Positions 33,406 to 40,773 of a DNA stretch of 40,773 nucleotides are shown in pieces. The notes under the pieces were generated by a model, which did no database searches, was not told the origin of the DNA, and worked only from the letters and a program-made list of their open reading frames with translations. Origin of the DNA: a delta proteobacterium NaphS2 (GTDB lineage Bacteria; Desulfobacterota; DSM-4660; Desulfatiglandales; Desulfatiglandaceae); contig ADZZ01000014.1 in NCBI GenBank assembly GCA_000179315.1, positions 1 through 40,773 on the forward strand. Reading direction: 5' to 3'. Every line of letters starts with the position of its first letter. The stretch's first letter is position 1. Made by a program: the position numbers and the translations under genes.

Positions 33406-34071
33406 TCAGGCTGCCCTTCTGGGTGCGGCCGAGCTGGGGAAAAACGGTTTGGAAGGCGGCGATGTTGGTTTGTCCGTTGAGCCATCAGGATGTTCGGCAT
33501 ATTTCATATGTTTCATATCAAGATAGATCCCGACTTTGTACAGGGAATACAGGATCGCACGATTGATAGGCAGGCGATCGGTCCCAAGTGTGGGATTCAG
33601 AGTGGTAATCCGCATTCCCGCCTCACTGAACAAAGGCATCATCCCGACAGGAAGATGTTCCTCAACAACAGGCCCTTCAACGCTTTTCATCACCCTGCAT
33701 CGTGCCAGTTGCGGTTTGCCGGTCCGATCACGGTTTCCGGCGAAGCCGAACAGCCGGCAAACCAGCCCTCGATGGAGATATTGTGAGCATCCCCACATCC
33801 CCTGCAGGCAAAAGTCGGCCCGATAGAGCAGGCATTGTTTAACCTCGGGATCCTTTTCCAGCCTTTTGACAAGCAACTCCGCTTGACTGGTTCTGAAAAG
33901 ATGAAACGCAAGCGGCAACATTTCAAGAACGGTAGCTTCCACTTTTTCGGATCGGCAGCAGTCTCCGCAGCCTTGTGGACAGTGTAGTCCTGATGCGGCG
34001 GAAAAGACGGCCACCTGCCTGTCCAATTCCCCATATAAGACCATAACTCTATGAGCGAATTCCTGCAGCAT
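33406..34071 (-). CDS. YkgJ-type CxxCxxCC cluster protein
   Basis: A 221-residue member of PF03692, distinct from the one at 8.6 kb. It begins with a short helix (LQEFAHRVMVLYGELDRQVA) and the ligand motif HCPQGCGDCC at about residues 30-39; later Cys in YRADFCLQGMWGCSQY and RGLVCRLFGF complete the metal site, together with ARCRVMK. These proteins are thought to bind zinc or iron-sulfur; the role is unknown. The C-terminal 25 residues (STDKPTSPPSKPFFPSSAAP) are low-complexity and may be an extension. No operon partners. Confidence 0.8.
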   Translation of the reverse strand: MLQEFAHRVMVLYGELDRQVAVFSAASGLHCPQGCGDCCRSEKVEATVLEMLPLAFHLFRTSQAELLVKRLEKDPEVKQCLLYRADFCLQGMWGCSQYLHRGLVCRLFGFAGNRDRTGKPQLARCRVMKSVEGPVVEEHLPVGMMPLFSEAGMRITTLNPTLGTDRLPINRAILYSLYKVGIYLDMKHMKYAEHPDGSTDKPTSPPSKPFFPSSAAPRRAA

Positions 34072-34383
34072 ATGTGCGGTGTATTATGACCCTTTGATTG
34101 AGCGTATCATGAGTCTCGTTACCCATGCCGCAATTCAAATTTCGGCAAGGTCTGCCGAACGCTGGTGTATACCTCCGCTTATCGCTTTTGGCAAGAGAAA
34201 TCAGACGGCTGCCCCTAGATTCTAAACCCTATTTTCCGGGATATATCCCCACCCCAAAATGAATCCCTCGCTTCAACATTTTGAATCGCTCAACCTATGG
34301 ACATATTGTCCGAACTCGGCCAGTATTCGACACGGAACCTTAATCGAATACGGTTCAGATTTTTAGACATGAGGAGGTTGAAA

Positions 34384-34548
34384 ATGCCCACTTACGAGTT
34401 TGCGTGTATGAAGTGCGACAAGCCTTTTACCCTTTTGATGTCCATTTCCGAATACGAAAAGAAGGACGTTCAATGTCCGGCCTGTAAAAGTAAAGAGGTA
34501 AAGCAGCAAATCACACCCTTTCAGACCAAAACCAGCAGGAAAAGTTGA
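34384..34548 (+). CDS. FmdB-type zinc ribbon protein
   Basis: A 54-residue FmdB-family protein: MPTYEFACMKCDKPFTLLMS with CMKC, then CPACKSKEV, giving two CxxC knuckles for zinc. Named after a Methylophilus regulator, but the family's function is largely unknown. ATG 34384 follows GAGGAGG by six bases. It is directly upstream of groES, an order I have seen in Desulfobacterota, so it probably headed a groESL operon here. It is the only intact gene of that operon. Confidence 0.88.
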   Translation: MPTYEFACMKCDKPFTLLMSISEYEKKDVQCPACKSKEVKQQITPFQTKTSRKS

Positions 34549-34562
34549 CGGGGAAACGAGAA

Positions 34563-34812
34563 ATGAACTTGAGACCATTGTACGACCGGGTAATCGTCGT
34601 TCGCGTGGAGAAAGACCGAAAAACCTCGGGAGGGAAAGGTTGTGGCCGCGGGCCCGGGAAAGATGGATAAAAATGGTGTGCGAATCCCAATGGAAGTGAG
34701 GACGGGCCAAAAGGTCCTTTTTGGAAAATATGCGGGGACGGAGATCAAGATTGATGGATTGGAACATCTGATCATGCGGGAAGACGATATCATCGGAGTT
34801 GTGAAAGAATAG
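34563..34812 (+). pseudogene. groES: groES with internal deletion and frameshift
   Basis: The start [20 protein letters not shown] and, in another frame, the end [15 protein letters not shown] ... [14 protein letters not shown] ... [13 protein letters not shown] belong to the co-chaperonin GroES. Between TSGG and GKVV the mobile-loop segment (family IIIPDTAKEKPQE) is missing and the frame shifts, so translation from 34563 ends at a TAA at 34668-34670. The mobile loop is what contacts GroEL, so function would be lost even if frame were regained. Residue conservation outside the lesion is high, suggesting recent damage. Confidence 0.9.
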
Positions 34813-34831
34813 CCGAAGGAGGAATCCGGTA

Positions 34832-34858
34832 ATGGCGGCAAAAAAGATTGGAGTGTAA
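34832..34858 (+). pseudogene. groEL: groEL start codons only
   Basis: After groES, AGGAGG (34817-34822) and ATG at 34832 give MAAKKI, the normal start of GroEL (MAAKEI/MAAKDI). The frame stops two codons later and the following bases are unrelated. The rest of groEL is missing from this window, so a functional copy must lie elsewhere. Confidence 0.7.
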
Positions 34859-35015
34859 CCTTTTTCGCTGAGCTGAACTTATTCTCTATGTCGAGTAGAC
34901 CGGTTTCTTCAGCAACCTTAACGCAATATGCCTCAGACTACGCCCTCGCCGCACGCGGCTACTACGTATCATAAGACCACATGAGATTGGTAGCAGTTGG
35001 CCCCGGCCCCTCCCA

Positions 35016-35048
35016 GAACCGTGCTTGCGCTATTTACGCACACGGCTC
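35016..35048 (-). ncRNA. Group II intron domain V
   Basis: On the minus strand the segment starts GAGCCGTGTGCG and ends GCAAGCACGGTTC, with the lower stem GAGCCGT/ACGGTTC and the catalytic AGC-like triad region of domain V, directly after the maturase stop. Confidence 0.85.
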
Positions 35049-35068
35049 CTCATGAGTACGCTTCACGA

Positions 35069-36391
35069 TTAAGCGAAAAGGTTTACCGTAATACGGGGTT
35101 GCGGCAGAGGAAACTTTTTAAGAAGTAGGTTAAACTTCTCCCAGTTCATACACCCTCGTTTACCTCGCCTGTTCAGCCATTTGAACAACAGACGATGAAC
35201 CTCATAGGAAAACCGGTTGAGACCTTTTGAATTGTCCGTGACTCCGTAGTAGGCAAAGTGTCCCTGCAATTTCGAGCCTACCTTACCCATTAGCTCATCG
35301 GTCGGCAGGGTCCGGTTGGCTTTCAGCCAATCCCTAAACATCCGAATTTTGGCGGTAAACTTCTTGCGAGAAGTGATCCGTTTCATCCGGAATTTCCTGC
35401 CGTTCCTGGACCGGCTGCAGTAGTGCGTGAATCCAAGAAAATCAAAGGTAGACGCCTTGCCACCGCGGCTATCGGCCTTGGATTGTGCATATGGACCAAA
35501 TTCGATGGTCTTCGTCTTTTCAGGCGATATCTCAAGGCCAAACTTGGAAAGTCGCAGATCCAGTTCCTTTCGGAACCGTATCGCATCTGCCTCACGCTCG
35601 AAACATACAACAAAGTCATCGGCGTAACGGATTATCCGACTTTGGCCATGACAGCCCTGCTGAAACACTCGCGTGAACCAGATGTCCAGACTGTAATGCA
35701 GATAGATATTGGCAAGTACTGGTGAAATAATCCCGCCCTGAGGCGTTCCTTTGTCACTGGCAATCTCTTTGCCTTCCTCCATTATACCTGCTTTGAGAAA
35801 CCGCTTGACGTAGCGCAACACTCGTTTATCTGCTATTCGGTGGCCGAGAAATTTAATCATCCAATCGTGATCAACATTATCAAAGAACCCTTTGATATCT
35901 GCGTCCACAATATAGTGAACCCGGCATCCCTCAACCTCTTTGCTGAGTGCCCTCAACGCGTCATGACACCCGCGACCGGGCCGAAATCCATACGAATCGT
36001 CAATGAAATCCTGCTCGTAGATCGCCGAAAGCACCCGTGTCAATCCCGCCTGTACCAGCTTATCTTCAAGGGCTGGTATGCCCAGCGGTCGTTTCTTGCT
36101 ACTCCCCGGTTTAGGAATGTACACCCTGCGCACCGGCAATGGAATATACGCCATCCGATGCAATTTTCCGACCAGAGCGTTTAGGTTCTCGCCAAGTTTT
36201 TCCCCATATTCCTTCTTGGTAACCTTATCAATGCCAGATGCTGCGTCTTTGCGCAGCTCCTGGAAACATTCCCGCAACATCTCCTCGTTCATCAGATGAA
36301 ACAGACTGGTGAATCGGCATTCATCTTCTTTGCGGGCCTTCTCCGCTATGCGTTGTAATTTCGTTTCCACCATTTCTCTATTTCTGAGCAT
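35069..36391 (-). CDS. ltrA: Group II intron reverse transcriptase/maturase
   Basis: A 440-residue intron-encoded protein that splices the intron and copies it into new sites. The RT domain has DAASGIDKVTKKEY, PKPGSSKKRPLGIP, DADIKGFFDNVDH, GTPQGGIISPVLANIYLH and the catalytic YADD (RYADDFVVCFE). Domain X (maturase) follows with FLGFTHYCSRSRNGRKF and GHFAYYGVTDN. No HNH endonuclease domain follows, as in intron classes that use replication forks. The frame is intact, so it may be active. ATG 36391. Confidence 0.95.
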   Translation of the reverse strand: MLRNREMVETKLQRIAEKARKEDECRFTSLFHLMNEEMLRECFQELRKDAASGIDKVTKKEYGEKLGENLNALVGKLHRMAYIPLPVRRVYIPKPGSSKKRPLGIPALEDKLVQAGLTRVLSAIYEQDFIDDSYGFRPGRGCHDALRALSKEVEGCRVHYIVDADIKGFFDNVDHDWMIKFLGHRIADKRVLRYVKRFLKAGIMEEGKEIASDKGTPQGGIISPVLANIYLHYSLDIWFTRVFQQGCHGQSRIIRYADDFVVCFEREADAIRFRKELDLRLSKFGLEISPEKTKTIEFGPYAQSKADSRGGKASTFDFLGFTHYCSRSRNGRKFRMKRITSRKKFTAKIRMFRDWLKANRTLPTDELMGKVGSKLQGHFAYYGVTDNSKGLNRFSYEVHRLLFKWLNRRGKRGCMNWEKFNLLLKKFPLPQPRITVNLFA

Positions 36392-37411
36392 AGATGATGT
36401 GTCCTCGCAACACTGTTACTCATGTGACGTCCTTTCCTCCAGCGGAGTTACCCGCCTTCTCAGGTACTACGACGCCATCCGACTTCCCCTGCCCCGTTTG
36501 CCATTCTCCCTTTATTATCGGTTGGCCGGCATACTCGCTTTTAAGCAAGAGCGCAGAGAACCTCCCGGGTTGCCGCATATTCGCAGTGTCCGACATGCCA
36601 TGGTCTCAGACCCCGGAGAGGCGCCATTGACTTGCCATTCGCCAATGGTCATTTTGACTTCCGTCAAAGTTAAAACGTCGTCCCTCTCAACTAATCCTTT
36701 CGAGGCTCAATCCCTTCAACCTTATGGCTTACGGCCTATCGTCTCGCTGTCCTACGCTTAATCTCGGGGATTACTCCCGTCGATCCAAGGACTCACTACC
36801 CAGTGGCTGGCCAGCCTTCCGGGGCGGGATTCACACCCGCTAAAATATGCGACCTTGCCCGGCCGCACAACCTATTGAAATTGTTTAAAATCAAATAGCT
36901 GGACAGTAAATATTCGGCATCCCCTTCCAGAGTCAATTTTTCAAGAAAAGTCGAAATTTTTTAGCAAGAGGATACAGCCAGATATCTTTAATGGGAACAC
37001 TTATTTTCCCTGCTGGTCCAAGTTTTCCACGGCCCTTGGTTTGTCCAACATTAACCCAGTTGGCGGCTTTGTAACAAGTGCCGGAGAATAGGTTTTTTTG
37101 CACAAATGATTCAAGCAACACGGGTCGGATATTATATTTTTCTTCCCAGTCATCCGGCAGCCGGCGAGCGGTTAATGACAGTATTCTTGATGCAAGGTTT
37201 TTTGATTTAACCCATGGCAAGATAAGGAATCGCGCATTATTCGTAATCAGGTTCAGATTCTTCTTTCTCTGATCATGGGTCCAACCAATGAATTTATCCC
37301 TTGGTGCAGTCTGCCAGGCAGCGGCGCCAAAACCTGTTAGAGCAACAATTTGTTTACCGGCGGTAATGATATAGCGAATCTGGGCTCCAGGCAAGGGTGT
37401 ATAACCGAGAT

Positions 37412-38523
37412 GGCTCATACGACGTTTCCGCGTGCTCATGCGTGGGCTGCAAAAAGGACATTGATCAATGACGGCAGCAATGCTTTTCCTCTCCGGTGTA
37501 CGTTATGGACAAACTCAAAAAAACTCAGATAAAGTGGTAAGTTTTCTTGAGACACGCCGCGATGTGGTCGCAGCCAAGATCGTAGAAGCGACCAAAAGCC
37601 CTCAATTGTATTGACATGAACTTCACAGAAGCCATCGCCGTCTTCATCTCTGGCATATTCTCCCTTACCATGACAAACAGTCTTATGGGTATAGCCCCAG
37701 TCAGTGAGATGATTGTAAATGCTGTACTCATCTGTATTCACCAAGGTTCCTGGTGTTATAACAGACCGCAAAATCGGTTCGATGGTTTTTTGTTTAACGT
37801 CTGGAAGCATAAAAATGGCGACATCCCCGGAACGTTCAATGATTCCGAGGACAGGAGGTTTTTCTTTTTCAAGAGTTCCTCGGCCCGGAGCACCCTTGAG
37901 CGCTCTGCACCGTGGTGCTCGCCCTTTCTGACGAACTTTTTCCGGATGCCCTTTATGCCCTGCAATTACGTATACTTCGTCGCACTCTACTACCCCACTG
38001 ACTTTACATCCCGGCTTCCTTGCAGCGATTTCGCTCCGAAGCAAAATAGTCATCCTGTGGGCGACATCCGGATTAAGGTCCAGCTCCGCGGCGATTTGCC
38101 TGTTGGATAGGTTTAGTCCCATGAGGTATAACATGACGATCCATACTCTGATGGGATGGTGTTTTCTTGCCAGAATGGTACCCGTAAAATCGTTGAAACG
38201 GCAACCGCAGTTATTGCATTTATAGTTCCGACAAAGCGGAGCATTACGTTTGTGACCGTTCTTTTTGACCCGGTTTGAGGTACATTTTGGACAACAAATA
38301 CCACATGGCCACTTCTTTTCTCTGAAGAATTCGTAGCACTTAGCGGGGTCGATGAGTTCAAGGATTCCAATCTCCGGATTTGTAGACGATTTTGTGGTCA
38401 TGGCTATCTGCATATTTAAGTGGACAGAAAGCCATCTTATTTATACCAAATCTGAAGAAATTCCCAGCGAAAATGACTTTTTCAATCAAATTATTTACAG
38501 CACGGGAAATCGTCGTATGAGCC
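37412..38523 (-). mobile_element. Complete IS1595-family insertion sequence
   Basis: A 1,112-base element. Inverted ends: GGCTCATACGACG followed by TTTCCGCGTGCTC at 37412-37437, and the complementary GGCTCATACGACG with ATTTCCCGTGCT read inward from 38523. An exact 8-bp target duplication ACCGAGAT flanks it (37404-37411 and 38524-38531), the size usual for IS1595. It holds one transposase gene and lies within the DUF4338 gene. The intact ends and duplication point to a recent insertion. Confidence 0.95.
37436..38413 (-). CDS. IS1595-family (ISXO2-like) transposase
   Basis: A 325-residue DDE-type transposase. The N-terminal zinc ribbon shows CGICCPKC and CRNYKCNNCGCRF, followed by an HTH (LSNRQIAAELDLNPDVAHRM). 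The catalytic part includes VECDEVYVIAGHKG (first Asp), LVNTDEYSIYNHL (second Asp) and NTIEGFWSLLRSWLRPHRGV with the final acidic/Asn position of the ISXO2 fold. The frame is intact. ATG 38413 or 38401 could be the start. The stop TGA at 37436 lies in the inverted repeat, where an ATG for the downstream DUF4338 half occurs by chance. Confidence 0.95.
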   Translation of the reverse strand: MQIAMTTKSSTNPEIGILELIDPAKCYEFFREKKWPCGICCPKCTSNRVKKNGHKRNAPLCRNYKCNNCGCRFNDFTGTILARKHHPIRVWIVMLYLMGLNLSNRQIAAELDLNPDVAHRMTILLRSEIAARKPGCKVSGVVECDEVYVIAGHKGHPEKVRQKGRAPRCRALKGAPGRGTLEKEKPPVLGIIERSGDVAIFMLPDVKQKTIEPILRSVITPGTLVNTDEYSIYNHLTDWGYTHKTVCHGKGEYARDEDGDGFCEVHVNTIEGFWSLLRSWLRPHRGVSQENLPLYLSFFEFVHNVHRRGKALLPSLINVLFAAHA

Positions 38524-38903
38524 ACCGAGATAATGATATCGCTCGACATACTCATTCCATAAAGCTGAAGTGGCTTTGGTGACCATCTTCAATTGCAGTC
38601 GCGGGAGCTGATTGACTGGGCGCACAACCGGATCTTGAGGATCAGTGCTTGCCGTGAACTCAATCTTTTTTTGAGGTCCTTTGACACAGGTTGGCGGGGG
38701 CAGTTCGATCAATCCATCTCTATGCATGCGCAACATGGCAACACGGCATGACATATCCTTGAGATTACCATCGGGTTTTAGCCATTGAAAGATCCCGCAC
38801 ACTTCTTTGGAAAGCCGCGTCCGGTTGAAATCGGGATTATGCTTTATGAGGAAGCGAATCTGCTGAAATTCTTCGGGCGTGAAATCCCGACCGCAATAAC
38901 GGG

Positions 38904-39987
38904 TCATGATGTATCCGGAGGTTTGGACAGCTTTGCGCGTCGCTCTTCAGTCATTTCCCAGGGAAGAAAGATGGACAAGTCATCGGGCGCCTTACCGTGG
39001 TTTTCCGCGCAAACCGTCAGATAGGATCTCAACCAGTGATTGCAGTTGAGACCGTTTAAAGCAATGGTTTGAAAGATTGAAAACATGATCGCCGCCAACT
39101 GGGAACTCCACAGGCTTCCTGACCCATAGAAGTTTTTTTTACCTGTCACGGGATTGCGAATGGGTCGTTCTCCATTGTTGTTGTCCATGGGCACTTCAGG
39201 ATGTTCCAAAAAGACGCCCAGCCCTTCCCAGTGGTAAATTTAGCTTTGGTCGGTACGGTTGTACCAGAAGCATCAGGAGCATGTGCTTTCAGAAACTCAT
39301 CCCGTTGGGCAGCCATGGCATCCATTTCTTCAATAATGACTTATAGGCGCTGTATCGGTCGCAAACCACAATAATCTTTTGGCACTTTATGTTTTTGAAA
39401 TGCTCCAATGGCACTTCAGTACCACGTCCCGGTGCAATCTGGAAATAAACCACCGATTCAGATCGACCCATCCACAGCCACCAGCGGTTGTTGAGCTTCC
39501 CTTTGACGCTTTCAAAAACCTTCCAGCCGCTTTCATCATTGTGGAACCGGTCTTCCGTCATTTGACGAGCATAAAATGCATCATAGACCGGCTCAAAAAT
39601 CCCTTTAATGATCTTCAACCCTCCCGCAATGCTTCCGGGAGAAATGGGTAACGCCAATTCCGAATACTGATTCAGAAGACGGTTGGTAGGCTGACTGTAG
39701 TGGAATTTGTTTAAAAGAACGGCTTCCCAAATTGAAATACCATATGGGCTTCCCTGGATAACCGTGGGAGGCATCGGGGAGGTAATGGTATCGGGAACAC
39801 CTTTGCAAGAACAGCCTTTTTTCATGCAGCAGCGTATGATCTTACGCGTATAGGCTTGGACTTCGACTTCATAAATTTCGGCTTCCTTGCTTCCATCAAG
39901 CACGTAAGCCTGGCCGCATTGCGCACATACCGGACCTTCCGGGAAGTTAGCTTTTTCCTCTCTTTCCGGAGGTGTTGTCAGCCACAA
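38904..39987 (-). pseudogene. IS66-family transposase, decayed
   Basis: Fragments of an IS66 transposase. 39987 to about 39289 covers a zinc-finger-like part (CAQCGQAY ... CCMKKGCSC), a KFHYSQPTNRLLNQYSELAL region, FHNDESGWKVF with a catalytic Asp, and VCDRYSAYKSL with the second. Then the frame moves, and 39230-38904 gives HWEGLGVFLEHPEVPMDNN, GERPIRNPVTGKKNFYGSGS (third acidic residue) to the stop. Between them much of the usual helical domain is lost. The N-terminus beyond 39987 is missing. The stop overlaps the DUF4338 start by four bases. Confidence 0.85.
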
Positions 39988-40063
39988 TAAATAGCAAAGA
40001 ACCGGCTCAAAATATCTGATTATTCCACCGGTGGTTTATTGGAACCGGTATTGTAAAGTGAGA

Positions 40064-40456
40064 CTACCCCTTCTCGGCAAGTGCAAGTTTTTCAGCCTTT
40101 TGTCGGAAGGATTGAACGGATTCCTTCCCAAACCCTCCAGCCTTTTCGGCAAATGCAACTGCTTTTCGATAGTACTCAGCAGCGTCCCGGTTTTTTCCCT
40201 GAGCTTCATAGAGTTCAGCATAACGATGAAGGCCATCGATCTCCTCAGGATATTGTCGCAAGAGCTTTCGGCACACCGCCTCGGCTTCATCAAACTTCTT
40301 GTCTTGAATCAAGTCCGGCACCTGATTTGATAAATTGTCCAAATCCGTATAAATAAAGGTCCCTCCAATAGGTAATTTGGAGGCGTTGAGACAACATTTT
40401 TTATATTTTTTGCCGCTGCCGCATGGGCAGGGCTCATTACGTCCGATTTTTTTCAT
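40064..40456 (-). CDS. SEC-C motif / tetratricopeptide protein
   Basis: A 130-residue protein beginning with a SEC-C zinc motif ([18 protein letters not shown]) and followed by a helical TPR-like stretch ([40 protein letters not shown]). SEC-C motifs bind zinc and, in SecA, SecB; free-standing proteins like this have no settled function. The ATG at 40456 is back to back with the ATG of the divergent gene at 40457 (CATATG), leaving no room between them for promoters. The end is normal (KLALAEKG). Confidence 0.88.
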   Translation of the reverse strand: MKKIGRNEPCPCGSGKKYKKCCLNASKLPIGGTFIYTDLDNLSNQVPDLIQDKKFDEAEAVCRKLLRQYPEEIDGLHRYAELYEAQGKNRDAAEYYRKAVAFAEKAGGFGKESVQSFRQKAEKLALAEKG

Positions 40457-40773
40457 ATGCAGCTTCGATACCCTATAGATTTAACCATAGAAGAATACAA
40501 TGAGCAAAAGGCCTGGGAACATGCGGAGCTTGATCATTGTCCCTTTCATCCCGAGGGAGGATGCGACCTGGCCAGGCATGGCACCTATCCCAGGAAATTT
40601 CCAGAATACTGTCTGGTACCTCGATGGTACTGCCCGAGTGCGCACAAGACCATCAGCCTGCTGCCTGATTTTCTTGCATCTCGCTTTCCGGGAACTTTAG
40701 ACGAAATCGAGCAGGCCGTCAATACAGCCGGATCATGCAAAAGCCAGGAAGAAGCGGCTTTTGTTTTGAGACC
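40457..40773 (+). CDS. Cys/His-rich protein, cut by the window end
   Basis: An open frame of at least 105 codons running off the window: [20 protein letters not shown], then [39 protein letters not shown] and [16 protein letters not shown]. The CPFH/C/H and YCP..H spacing suggests a zinc knuckle, and RWYCP..H.T.SLLPD resembles the N-terminal zinc domain of transposase-like proteins found near insertion sequences. I do not recognise a named family for certain. No ribosome site is possible outside the neighbouring gene. The region upstream is full of IS debris, so a mobile-element protein is likely. Confidence 0.55.
   Translation, partial: MQLRYPIDLTIEEYNEQKAWEHAELDHCPFHPEGGCDLARHGTYPRKFPEYCLVPRWYCPSAHKTISLLPDFLASRFPGTLDEIEQAVNTAGSCKSQEEAAFVLR

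Larger units (their letters stand above)
34890..36868 (-). mobile_element. Group II intron with maturase
   Basis: A retroelement on the minus strand, about 1,980 bases. The 5' end is set by GTGCGGCCGGGC at 36868 (consensus GUGYG), domain V is at 35016-35048, and the proposed 3' end is CTACTCGAC at 34890. The segment 36400-36868 is intron RNA domains I-III, not coding, despite open frames in it; the maturase lies in domain IV. It sits between the DUF4338 gene relic and the groEL stub. The 3' boundary is less certain, because about 110 bases separate domain V from CTACTCGAC, more than usual. Confidence 0.85.
36933..38907 (-). pseudogene. DUF4338 (DruA-like) gene split by an IS1595-family element
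   Basis: The N-terminal half (38907 to 38524; MTRYCGRDFTPEEFQQIRFL ... YVERYHYLG) and the C-terminal half (37403 to 36933; YTPLPGAQIRYI ... KISVPIKDIWLYPL) belong to one DUF4338 protein of 284 residues, and cutting out the IS plus one target copy joins them in frame as HYLG-YTPLPGAQ. Mid-motifs: GFGAAAWQTAPRDKFIGWT, NNARFLILPWVK, CYRAANW-like CYKAANWVNVG. DUF4338 is the DruA family of Druantia and is also common near transposases. Its start overlaps the IS66 stop (ATGA), so I read it as a transposon passenger. Non-functional unless the IS leaves. Confidence 0.9.

Noticed and set aside
36309-36761. Open frames upstream of the maturase
   Set aside because: They fall in the group II intron RNA domains I-III and read against the intron strand; no protein similarity.
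34832-36868. Group II intron inserted directly into groEL
   Set aside because: No groEL sequence appears on the other side of the intron (after 36868), so the intron did not simply interrupt groEL.
36933-38907. A Druantia anti-phage system
   Set aside because: DUF4338 is DruA-like, but DruB-E and the large helicase DruE are absent, the gene is split, and it is coupled to an IS66 transposase.
1-40773. CRISPR arrays, tRNA or rRNA genes
   Set aside because: No regularly spaced repeats of the right size and no tRNA or rRNA-like sequence were noticed by eye; a covariance-model search would settle tRNAs.

Overview
The window looks like an accessory-rich chromosomal segment of a Desulfobacterota (Desulfobacterales-like, sulfate-reducer type) bacterium. 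This rests on a small DVU1597-type siroheme sulfite reductase, an iron-sulfur flavoprotein, an FmdB zinc ribbon next to groES, a receiver protein with a WWRWLDRF tail, and many two-component and TonB/ECF genes. It is an inference from gene content; no rRNA, tRNA or CRISPR array was seen.

Layout. 1-4.1 kb: ferritin, then toxin-antitoxin debris (higB tail plus orphan higA; a nucleotidyltransferase pair whose second gene is cut off and joined to an antisense livF scrap), a stand-alone receiver, a HepT-like protein and an SBF-type transporter. 4.1-7.6 kb: a 970-residue secreted protein with two tandem repeat domains, followed by a duplicated signal-peptide segment and an S74 (endosialidase chaperone) tail. 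8-13.1 kb: an antiporter relic, a CxxCxxCC protein, a tiny membrane protein, a cupin, a PatB-type C-S lyase, cardiolipin synthase and the small sulfite reductase. 13.1-17.7 kb (minus strand): an hsdR scrap, then a tightly overlapping trio (helicase-associated-domain protein, ECF sigma factor, zinc anti-sigma factor), then a sodium/solute symporter. 17.8-21.6 kb: iron-sulfur flavoprotein, hsdM broken by two separate lesions, a truncated REP-associated transposase carrying its own REP-like pair, and a DUF3820 protein.

21.7-27.3 kb is the most interesting intact part: a TonB-dependent receptor, a TiaS-like DDTD-motif protein, a fused double-ATPase EcfA, EcfT and a small S-like membrane protein. 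Together they would take a scarce ligand across both membranes. A terminator-like leader hairpin, a T9 tract in the receptor signal peptide and a C10 tract in the ATPase linker suggest regulation or switching. 27.3-31.3 kb (minus strand) carries a receiver, a GAF histidine kinase, a cyclic-nucleotide-binding protein and an NtrC-type activator. 31.8-34.1 kb holds an M20 amidohydrolase and a second CxxCxxCC protein.

34.4-40.8 kb is a graveyard of mobile elements: fmdB is intact, groES has an internal deletion with frameshift, and groEL stops after six codons. Then come a group II intron with its maturase, a DUF4338 (DruA-like) gene cut in two by a complete IS1595-family element with terminal repeats and an 8-bp target duplication, a decayed IS66 transposase whose end overlaps the DUF4338 start, a SEC-C/TPR protein, and a zinc-ligand-rich gene running off the window end.
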